From Diphasiastrum complanatum (Eukaryota > Streptophyta > Lycopodiopsida > Lycopodiales > Lycopodiaceae): 64,000 nucleotides of DNA. Shown here piece by piece: positions 56,096 to 64,000 of this stretch. The DNA lies in contig CM055110.1 in the NCBI GenBank assembly GCA_029204225.1, forward strand, positions 33,675,174-33,739,173, in the 5' to 3' direction. Positions within the stretch are counted from its first letter, which is position 1; each line of letters starts with the position of its first letter. The notes beneath the pieces are model-generated. The model did not search any database, was not told the origin of the DNA, and was given only the letters and a program-made list of their open reading frames with translations. The position numbers were made by a program, and so were the translations under genes.

Positions 56096-56577
56096 GGTCT
56101 AACGTGGTGACTTGTAACATCAAGTATCCCATCTATGTGTGCCCTAGACTCGGCAAATTGTGCTTGAAATCAATCCACCGACTATTATGCCACTTTGCAT
56201 CCTCTGTTTCTCAGCTTCAAACGCCTATCTAGAAATATATAAACTCGTTCTCTATATTGACTCATGCTTATGTATCTCAACTGGAAGTGTGTCATTCTCT
56301 ATCTACCAACTATCTATGCTTCTCAGCTCCATAATGCTCATGTAGAAACCACTGATCCTCTGTACCAAGTAGTAAAGTGTGTGCCTTGTAACTCAGATCC
56401 TTAATCATAGGTACGAGACTATGAGATGACTGCTTCCCAAGGTTTCAAATGGGTGATTTTGAGCCATATAAAAAACCCAAATGAAGAGTTAAAAAATGAA
56501 TTTCAACAATTGGGCTATTTGTATTTGTCAATGTTTCACGAGCACTGGACAATCTTATACATTTTTTACTTGGAATT

Positions 56578-56580
<3 letters not shown>

Positions 56581-56629
<49 letters not shown>
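56581..56629. repeat. CT dinucleotide microsatellite
   Basis: About 24 CT units, just before the LINE coding region. Confidence 0.95.
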
Positions 56630-56632
<3 letters not shown>

Positions 56633-56699
56633 CAACGATCATCTCCTCATTGCTTCCATCTCCATGCAACTCTCACCAAATCTGCTCCACGACCAATGC

Positions 56700-59010
56700 T
56701 ACAGGGCAGGATACTTCGGGCCTCTGGTGGAGTTGCATGTTTGTACAGGTCGGTGTATAATCCTTCTATTCGGTTGGTGTCTCAGGATACTTATGGCGGT
56801 TACTTGTGGCTTCAGATTATTGCATCCTTCTGGGGGCTGGACCAGGACTTGTTTGTTGCAGTGTGCTACTTTGCTCCCCACACTTCAATGCTTATGGATT
56901 TGGGAGGTGCTTTTTAGGCCCTTTCTGACGAGGTTGCTAGACTCTCTCTACAAGGTTACTGCTTGCAGGGGACTTTAACGCACGCACAGCCGCTCGCCAG
57001 ACTAAGTTCTATGCTGAGACACTCTCTCTTCATCTGTTGGATACCTCTTATGCCCATTATTCTGAGGGTTGACTCTAAGGCCTTTGATATTGTTCCTCAT
57101 CATCTTTTGATCAGCAGACTACGTCATCTTGGCTTTTTCGACTCTATTCTCGCGGCAGTGGTTGCTCTGTATGAGAGAGTTCTAGCACGTATTCGGCTGG
57201 GTACTGATTTGTCTTCTCCCATCCGTAGCACTGTTGGTGTCCCATCCATAGCACTGTTGGTGTCAAGCAAGGTTGTCCACTGTCCCCTCCGCTGTTTGCA
57301 CTTTATATTGATGATCTTGAGCGCCTCATTCGTGAAGAAGGTGGAGATGGTTGCCCGCTAGCTCATTTGCTCATCCCCATTCTACTTTATGCTGATGACA
57401 TTGTTCTGCTTTCTCCCTCATCAGAAGGGTTGTATTGTCACTTACAGGTCTTACATCGGTTTTGTGCTGCTTGGGGTCTCTTTGTTAATTTAAAAAAGAT
57501 GAAGATGATGATTTACAACACCAATCGACAGAGCCTTCACAATTATCAATTCTTCTATGATGGCCAGGAAGTTGACATTGTTGCCTCTTATACTTACTTG
57601 GGAGTCCTGTTTACTATGCCCCTTCTTGGTTTCTGCCAGGTTGCATTTGCGTACATTTCCTCCGGTCTTTCAGCATTGGTCCAGTTCGAGCGTGGTTGTA
57701 CAATGAATCATATTTTTTATCCCGCTACTAGATGCCAGTTGTTTCACACATGGGTGGTTCCAGCAGTGATGTATGCCTCCGAGACCTAGTTGCCAAGACT
57801 TTCTCTCCGGGACTGGGCAAGCATTTCCCGCATTTAGGCCACCATGTTGGGTCGCATGATACGTGCCAAGACTACCACCCGTCATGATATCCTATGTGAT
57901 GAGTTTGCTACTCCTCTGATCATCCTCGTTTCTTTAGCGGATTCAGGAGATTCGTGCATCTCACCCAGATAGATACATAGTTGTTGCGGTTACTTCCTCA
58001 CGTGTCCTAGCTGATTCCCATACCAAGCTCTCTTGGTACCAGTAGGCGTCTGATCTCTTACGACATCTGGGCATCTCTATCATGGATCCTCCTCGTCGTA
58101 CACATTCATATATCCGAGGTTATTTATTATGTCGATATATGCAGCAAACTTAGAGCTCCCTCCCACCTTCCCGCAATCAACTGAGCTATTACCAGACACA
58201 CTTCCTCTCTCTGGATCCTTTTGGTTTGCCATTGTTGCCGTTCTATCTCTCACAGCCCCTATCACACGGCCTGCACTATCGTCTTGGGCAGTTGCGCATT
58301 TCCTCTCATCAGCTTGCTATTGAGGCCGATCGTGCATGGGATATCCCCCGGGAGCGTCGTCTATGTCACTTGTGCTCGTTGCAGGAGGCGGAAGATGAAG
58401 CCCATTTCCTCCTCAGATGTCCATTGTATTATGAGATATGGGGAAGGTATTATTGTCTCTTTCGCGATGGCTCGCATACACTTCGCAGTTTTGTCTCCTA
58501 TCTTGATGCTCGTTGCTTGGGACTTCTTGTTCTTGAGATGCTTACTCTTCGTCAGTCTCATCTGCCTGTACCAGATCACCTGGGGTTAGACTCCCAGCAA
58601 CTACTTCTCACTGGCTTCTTTCGGACTCGAGCACATGCTGATGACTCCGATGATGAGATTCCTATCCCTGTGCCACCGCGGAAAAAGCCCAGATGTAGTC
58701 ACCACTTGCCTCCATCAGGGCCCATTGTACACTCCACTCAGCGGACACTTCACACTTACTTTCGCTGATATGTACTTATTCTCCACCTGGCCTGGGTTGT
58801 GGGCCATTGGTACTTTTTCTGTAGTTCTTTTGTTATACATGGCGCGGCTTGTGGGCTTATTTCACTTATGCTTTGTTCTACTTTCATTCGTCGCTAGTTT
58901 ATAGCATTTTACGGCCATGTCCTCCTATGGATGATGCTCCCACTATTGCTTGTACATATTTTCTTTTTGGTCTTATGCACCCACGGGTGCCCAAAAGACG
59001 TTAATAAAGC
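56700..59010 (+). pseudogene. LINE (non-LTR retrotransposon), decayed ORF2
   Basis: Plus strand, several frames. Endonuclease remnants: GGVACLYRSVYNPSIRLV (near 56730), LFVAVCYFAPHTS and, after a frameshift, LLAGDFNARTAARQTKFYAE with the GDFN active-site motif (near 56965). A deletion then leads to RT: SKAFDIVPHHLLISRLRHLG (57075), a VKQGCPLSPP-type block and LLYADDIVLLS (about 57390, YADD box), TYLGVLF (57596). The C-terminus has RLCHLCSLQEAEDEAHF, a CCHC-type zinc finger (58355), and a basic tail PPRKKPRC before RTLHTYFR-stop at 58768. A 3' UTR with AATAAA near 59003 ends in a pyrimidine tract. Frameshifts and stops make it dead. It lies in the presumed LSF1 intron in the opposite orientation to that gene. 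Confidence 0.88.
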
Positions 59011-59053
59011 TTTCTTTTCTTTCTTTCTTTATTTCTTTCTTTCTCTCTCTCTC
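59010..59053 (+). repeat. TTTCT/CTCT low-complexity tail at the LINE 3' end
   Basis: TTTCTTTTCTTTCTTTC-type tract directly after the AATAAA region, in the place where a LINE tail is expected, although it is pyrimidine-rich instead of poly(A). Confidence 0.8.
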
Positions 59054-59164
59054 CATGGCACCCTAGCCATCGCCCTCTCCATATCCATCTCTCTCTGCCC
59101 TCCTCCCCTATGGGACCACAGAAAGAGGAGCTAGTTCCCCCTGTTCCCCACCCTGCTCCCCAGC

Positions 59165-59310
59165 TCCTTGCAGTAGCAGCACTGCCTGCTGCCACAAGCA
59201 GCATTGCCTGCTGTGAGTGAGGTAGCAGCGCTGCCTGCTGTCAGCGTGGCAGCTGCTACGTTGGCAGCAGCGCTGCCTGCCCTGCCTGCAGCGACGCTGC
59301 CTCTTCCTCT
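59165..59310. repeat. GCTGCCTGC-type imperfect repeat
   Basis: GCAGCACTGCCTGCTG, GCAGCATTGCCTGCTG, GCAGCGCTGCCTGCTG and similar words recur six or so times. This explains the Ala-rich open frame 59204-59464, which I do not regard as a gene. Confidence 0.75.
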
Positions 59311-59465
59311 TCGTCTGCTTTCTTGTCTGCTGTTCTGGTGGTGCCCTCTTCCTCAGCTACCAATCCTCTTATCGATGCCATCCTTGCAGAAGATATATAT
59401 ACGCCAAGGAAAGCATTTGAAGGTGGAAGTGGATTGCTCTATGACTCAAAGTACAATAACTTAAG

Positions 59466-59916
59466 CTGGCGATGATGACTCTAATCCAAGACAATACGGG
59501 TCTCAAAAAGAAAGTCCAGCTGTTGGATGGAATGCCATCGCCAGTGATGAGAAAGATCAATGAGTTAGAGAGAAATCAGAGTGAACATCAAGAGGCTATG
59601 AAAGACTTCAAGTGGAAGAGTGTAAGAGAGTTTTTTAGGAGGCTAAGGCATCTATTCGATTTGTCATATATCGATATGGGCAGGTTAGGTACCTGGATCG
59701 CGATCCATCTATTTCTAGTGCCTAGGAAGTTGGGGTTCTTGGGCATAGGAGCAGCTTGGGACCCCGTCCACATCACCTTCGGATTGGGTTATGGAACTTT
59801 AATAGCATTCATTCTGCTGGAGCATTCGTCAAACCAAAAGGTAAGACTAGGAACTTGTAATGGCCAAATCTCGTACTTGAACCAATTTCAGATACATCAC
59901 CCGAATGTATCCTTAT
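59466..59916 (+). other. possible gag remnant, unassigned
   Basis: An open frame (59472-59963) begins with a Lys/Glu-rich coiled-coil-like stretch (VMRKINELERNQSEHQEAMK). It then turns into a hydrophobic region with no recognised domain and overlaps the gypsy RT fragment on the other strand. Could be a decayed gag. Confidence 0.3.
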
Positions 59917-60303
59917 TTAATCATATCCCGATCGATTTTCGTGAAGAATTTCCCTCCACTTAACCAATCTATGAGATCTCAAATCATCCATCCTAGGTAG
60001 CGGGTATTTATTTTTTATGGTAAATTTGTCACACAACCAGAAACTCCCATCCTTCTTATCCTTAAGAAGAACGGGCACTCCCCATGGTGATTTAGCTGGC
60101 CTAATGTGTCCCATCCTAAGGTATTCCTCGATTTGCCTAGCCATTTCCCCCTGTTCCTTTTGACTAAACCGATAAGGTTGTCTAAAAACGGAGCGGCTAC
60201 CGAGTATCAACTCTATCTTCTGGTGCACGGACTGTGCGGGCGGTAAACCATAAGGTAGTTGCTTAGCAAGAATTTCACTAAATTCTTGTTTTGAATCTTG
60301 CAC
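59917..60303 (-). pseudogene. Ty3/gypsy reverse transcriptase N-terminal fragment
   Basis: Minus-strand frame of 128 codons with [70 protein letters not shown] and [11 protein letters not shown]. These are the first conserved blocks of a gypsy RT; the catalytic YLDD part and everything downstream are absent. Confidence 0.9.
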
Positions 60304-61794
60304 TAATTGTTGCTCTTGATGAGAATTATACTAAATAGTCTCTGATAAGAGACACATAGCTGCCTCATATCAATATTGGATAGAGCCCTCTAACAAAAAT
60401 TGAAGCTATCAATAGATTAAGCTACATGCGTGCAGATTTGCATCTGATTTTTTCAACAACAAAAAATCAATTTTTTGAAAACTATAGCATCGCAGTTTTG
60501 ACACAACTGGAAAGCAGTTGGACAGAGACCACCAAGTTGCCCACTTTCAACATCATTTAGCACATCTGTCAATGATCCTTCACAGAAAATAAAGCTTTGG
60601 AATTACACAACCTACATGCACCCTTGTTACAATGTTTTTTAAGCTGTATCCACCAACAATATTCTGGTGGCATTTTGGCCTATCTGATATCAGATTACTG
60701 TGGCCATGAGCAGTACTGTCAGAAAATTTCTCGACCAGAATTTCATGCATCAGTGACATCTACATATACCAAACCATTTGTAAGGAAATCATTCATACTT
60801 TCGAGCAATATCAGCATGTTTGGTTTCGCACAGCTTTGAAGGTGATTAATCTGGAAACTTTAGACACATATCATGGCCAATACTAGCTCCCCTTTTACTG
60901 ACTGCATCAGCTATTAAACCTGAGAAAAAACAAGTACGAGCAACAATATTTGCATGTTTTACTGTCCACGAATATGGTTTTTAGCAGGCTATATCATCTT
61001 GTTTGGTTAACAGCAGATTGGACAGACAACATGGCCATTGGGAGCTGCTGTCAGCGATCATAGACAGTCATCTAACCAGCCGAGAGTCTTGAACAAGCAG
61101 CCTGTCAAAGTTTTAGTGATTAATCAGCAAGTTTTGAGCAAAATCATGCTTGAAAGTCAGATCTAGAAGCTATTTGGTAGTAGATTACTACGTAAATTTA
61201 AACATTTCTTACAGCCTCATAGAGAATTATTGAACCTGAAAGAGGATAGTTCAGATTCACAGCCATTTACAAGAAAGGAGGCACAGGCCGATCGAAGGTA
61301 TATCAGAAGTGGTATATTTCAAGTTTTTGGTCATAGTTTCTACTTGTTCTTATCAGAATTCTCCACAGATCAGAAGTCAATAAATAGGAGGAGGTTACTA
61401 GCTCGATTCATAGCTAGTCAGGTTTAGAGAGAAGTAGCTTAGGTGAGCCCAATCCATAGTATACAAGGAAAAGCAAGAAAAGTGGCAACTTTTTGTCGCA
61501 TGGTACAAGCATGGCAAGTATCAGTGATTGCATGCAGATCTAATCACTTCTCTGGTGAGTTTCGCAAGTTTCTTTTATGTGGAGGCAAAGGCCATACTGA
61601 GTTTGATCTTTTTTTGGTCAATTTTGCAAGTCATTTCCTTTACAGCAAGTTGCATAATATAACAACACTCTTGGAAGCTATTTTTGGCAATTTTGGAAGA
61701 TCTGACCATTTCTTGGAGATATACCAAAGTAGTGATCGAGTATGGGTGGGAATACAATTTGGGTCAGAATAGTAAGTTGAACAGTACCAGCTAC
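60304..61794. other. non-coding DNA, presumed LSF1 intron or upstream flank
   Basis: No exon matching the LSF1 N-terminus, no RNA gene and no transposon coding domain seen. An open frame at 61443-61772 is without recognisable features. Confidence 0.45.
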
Positions 61795-62290
61795 ATTATT
61801 TGGAAAGCAAGGGAGTATGACAGGAAATGCGAAAAGCACATGTCCTTATTAATACATCAGTCAAAGGTAGCATAATGTCACACATCAAGGAAGCCAAGCC
61901 AGCAACGGAAACCTCAAATATATTGAAGCACTTGTATGAGACAACAATGGACTGGAGCTCTCTACCTCAGAAACAAGCTTCATATTTTAAGTACAGATGT
62001 ACTCAAAATTTTGTAAGTATATCAATTTGTGAAGATAAAACCTAATATTGAGGAGCTTTTTGGATTGTTATTGCATGAAAAAACTGCGAGACAAAATTTT
62101 GATATGAAGAAATGCACACATTACGAGGATGGAGCACCCATTGATTCTAGGAAAAAAAAAAGAAAAGTTATCATGGCCCAAATGGGATGGAAAGTATGGT
62201 GAGGATACTTCCTCAGATTCCAAGAAAAAAAGTTAGCTGCTATTTGTGGAAGTTAGGTCATTTCAAGAAGGATATTTGAAAACGATGAAC
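61795..62290 (+). pseudogene. copia gag remnant
   Basis: Plus strand: WKAREYDRKCEKHMSLLIHQS, then GSIMSHIKEAKPATETSNIL and KHLYETT, the pattern of a copia gag. Near 62235 a decayed zinc knuckle reads SCYLWKLGHFKKDI, with its second and last Cys lost. Several stops. No other part of the element remains. Confidence 0.7.
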
Positions 62291-63178
62291 TTATCTTAAA
62301 CAAAAGGGGTGTTATCCAAGAAAGTCAAACCAATTTGTCAAAGCAATTGGCTCATCAGCTAGTGGAAAGTTCTGGTTCTCATTAAACCAAAGAGCTTACC
62401 CTCAGGCTCAAGTATGAGTTGCCTCCACGGACACACGCATGTGTGTGCATGCATAGAGAGATATAGATATCTGCATCACAATTATTCTAGGATAGTATTT
62501 CGACATAACATAAAAGACATGCAATCTTTGACTCTGTTGAATCGCCCACATAGTATTAAGACCATACACTCCGTCATGTCGAGTTGCTCACATAACACTC
62601 CATCCTGCATAGCATGGATTATATGCTATTGCATCCCTGCTTGTGTCAACAATGCACAAGAATAGGAACAGGTCACATGCACAAAGATGTCCACCTTAGT
62701 TTTAAAGATTGATTTTGAAGACCAACATCGGTCAGTTTTAATTACTGAATTAGCTTCCACTTTCACTTCCCATGTGCACAAGTGGAATTTAACTCCAACT
62801 CTCAAGGCTAATCAAGAAGATGTCAACAACTAAGCCACATCTTCAGGACAAATTTATACAAACAGACCAATGTGATGAGATTCAATCATGAAGGGCGGAC
62901 TCAACCATGAGGAAGGCCAGCAATAAAGAATAGACCAATTAAATCAAGTCCCTACTTCCTTATGAGGAACCTTACATTTCCTAACTTCAGCATTCTAAAA
63001 TAGAAACTATTCCTAGAGAAGGAAGCTTAAAGTTTAACATCAATTAAATGTACAGAAACTTTATTAGACACAAACAAGTGTTAGCCGATTCCTTTAGCCA
63101 AATGTTAGCAAATTCTAGCAAATGTCAGAATCCGTTCTTCTCCTTGCTCAACCACTCATCCCATCCTGTTGAAGTATA
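62291..63178. other. non-coding DNA, nothing assigned
   Basis: No gene signature; short unconnected frames only. Confidence 0.5.
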
Positions 63179-63183
63179 GTAAG

Positions 63184-63327
63184 TGTTAGAAATCCATAAA
63201 TCATAACATGGATGGACAGACTAGGATTTGAACCCAGGACCTCCCTCATACCGGATGGGATGCTCTACCACTGAGCTATCTGCCCTGTTTGATAGTTCTC
63301 TCTAGAGTGTGGGTTGATATTCCAACA
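63184..63327 (-). repeat. TRIM 3' LTR
   Basis: 144 bp, adjoining the PPT on its inner side. Confidence 0.93.
63213..63285 (-). ncRNA. tRNA-like module in TRIM 3' LTR
   Basis: 73 bases. Acceptor stem GGGCAGA pairs with TCTGTCC; D arm GCTC-AGTGGTA-GAGC; T arm CTGGG-TTCAAAT-CCTAG. The A box TAGCTCAGTGG fits the consensus exactly and the B box GGTTCAAATCC has one change. The anticodon arm does not form a normal 5-bp stem with 7-base loop (TCCC/GGGA with a large loop), so a functional tRNA is unlikely. Two such modules, one per LTR. Confidence 0.8.
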
Positions 63328-63338
63328 CCCCCCCTCAA
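63328..63338 (-). promoter_or_regulatory. TRIM polypurine tract
   Basis: CTTGAGGGGGG(G) on the minus strand, directly before the 3' LTR. Confidence 0.8.
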
Positions 63339-63430
63339 GCCACACTTGGTTGGGGTCCTAGCTGTCACCTGCCCCACAACTTGGGCCACCTAACCATGGC
63401 TTTGACACCATGAACTGTTAGGTCTAACTT

Positions 63431-63443
63431 GGCTCTAATACCA
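63431..63443 (-). promoter_or_regulatory. TRIM primer binding site
   Basis: TGGTATTAGAGCC on the minus strand: the initiator tRNA-Met PBS with one change (T for C at position 7). Confidence 0.85.
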
Positions 63444-63587
63444 TGTTAGAAATCCATAAATCATAATATGGATGGACAGACTAGGATTTGAACCCAGGAC
63501 CTCCCTCATACCGGATGGGATGCTCTACCACTGAGCTATCTGCCCTGTTTGATAGTTCTCTCTAGAGTGTGGGTTGATATTCCAACA
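63444..63587 (-). repeat. TRIM 5' LTR
   Basis: 144 bp, one substitution from the 3' LTR, directly followed on the minus strand by the PBS. Confidence 0.93.
63473..63545 (-). ncRNA. tRNA-like module in TRIM 5' LTR
   Basis: Identical to the module in the other LTR. As part of the 5' LTR it could drive RNA polymerase III transcription of the element from an internal promoter; this is inference. Confidence 0.8.
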
Positions 63588-63592
63588 GTAAG

Positions 63593-64000
63593 TTCTACCC
63601 TAGGCTTGAAAGACCCTCAACCTTGAAATCAATCAAGAAACCAACCAAGCAAGAACCCCTCACCACTCCACGAAATACCATTCAAGCAAGAAACCATGTA
63701 GCATCACCAATATAAGCGCAAACATATTCATGAAACCACAAAAGGTCTTTCAACATCACCATATCCACCATTTTAAGCATTTACGGTCTCAACCCGTTAC
63801 CGTCATCACGTCAATAACAAAAGACCTTTCCAGTAAAGGAGAATCCAAAACATGCAAGAAATCAAGAACTAAAGAGCTATTTCCAGCAAAGAAAAGCCAA
63901 GAAAGGCAAGAAGACATACGGATCTCATGAGGTGAATGAGCAAAACTCCTCAACAACACGAAGATCAAAGCGGCACAATATTTACATTTTCAAACAAAAA
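63593..64000. other. non-coding flank, nothing assigned
   Basis: AC-rich sequence with a Lys/Ser/His-rich 66-codon open frame (63730-63930) that has no recognisable domain. Confidence 0.5.

Larger units (their letters stand above)
63184..63587 (-). mobile_element. complete TRIM element (miniature LTR retrotransposon)
   Basis: 404 bp: two 144-bp LTRs (63184-63327 and 63444-63587) around a 116-bp internal region, flanked by GTAAG target duplications (63179-63183 and 63588-63592). Minus orientation is set by the PBS and PPT. LTR ends are TGTTGGAATATC and ATTTCTAACA. The LTRs differ at one position only (C/T in ATAAYATGG), so the insertion is very recent. It has no coding capacity and must use proteins of other LTR elements. 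Each LTR contains a tRNA-like module. Confidence 0.95.

Noticed and set aside
59204-59464. Ala/Leu-rich 86-codon frame
   Set aside because: Produced by an imperfect GCTGCCTGC repeat; not a gene.
63213-63285. Ordinary nuclear tRNA gene
   Set aside because: The acceptor, D and T arms pair, but the anticodon arm does not form a proper stem and loop, and the unit occurs identically inside both LTRs of a TRIM. Reported as tRNA-like instead.
1-64000. CRISPR arrays, operons, riboswitches or bacterial-type defence systems
   Set aside because: Nothing of this kind is visible; the DNA is plant nuclear in character with introns and plant retroelements.

Overview
This is a plant nuclear genomic window with very low gene density. 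It holds the ends of two ordinary plant genes and a large amount of nested, decayed and recombined retroelement sequence. The WIP-type zinc finger protein and the chloroplast starch-metabolism protein LSF1 show that it is a land plant. The gene spacing, the long introns (the LSF1 intron at its cut-off end would exceed 8 kb) and the mix of Ty1/copia, Ty3/gypsy, LINE, TRIM and atypical reverse transcriptase remnants suit a large, TE-rich genome such as a gymnosperm. That assignment is inference; no marker in the window fixes the species.

Layout. 1-376: 3' end of a WIP C2H2 zinc finger gene (+). 3.8-5.8 kb: a decayed reverse transcriptase with a YIDD box (-) that is not copia, gypsy or L1-like. 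6.4-8.3 kb: 3' part of a copia element (-). 8.3-32.4 kb: a mosaic of two related gypsy-type families, called A (1247-bp LTR) and B (920-bp LTR) here. It includes a full family A 5' LTR with primer binding site, a leader with an array of short inverted repeats, a gag gene, a separate protease frame, and no reverse transcriptase or integrase. Its 3' LTR A (22192-30475) is split by a nearly intact copia element (22238-28383, minus strand, two differences between its LTRs) and by a solo LTR B with a 5-bp target duplication. 33.2-35.7 kb: a copia gag-protease fragment (+) fused head-on to an integrase-RT fragment (-). 39.2-39.6 kb: a GC-rich patch with a TA microsatellite and a perfect hairpin. 43.8-47.1 kb: a degenerate copia element (-) with a 440-bp internal tandem duplication. 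47.5-48.5 kb: a duplicated block rich in AG and TG microsatellites. 49.2-55.9 kb: the last six coding exons of LSF1 (-). 56.7-59.0 kb: a LINE (+). 59.9-60.3 kb: a gypsy RT fragment (-). 61.8-62.3 kb: a copia gag remnant (+). 63184-63587: a complete, very young TRIM element whose LTRs carry a tRNA-like module.

Only the two host genes have evident cellular roles: a transcription factor and a starch-granule protein of night-time starch breakdown. They are not linked by function here. The observations most worth following up are the TRIM with a tRNA-like internal pol III promoter inside each LTR, the atypical YIDD reverse transcriptase remnant, and the hairpin array just downstream of the primer binding site in the non-autonomous gypsy family. 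All homology calls are from reading motifs; no database search or alignment program was run.
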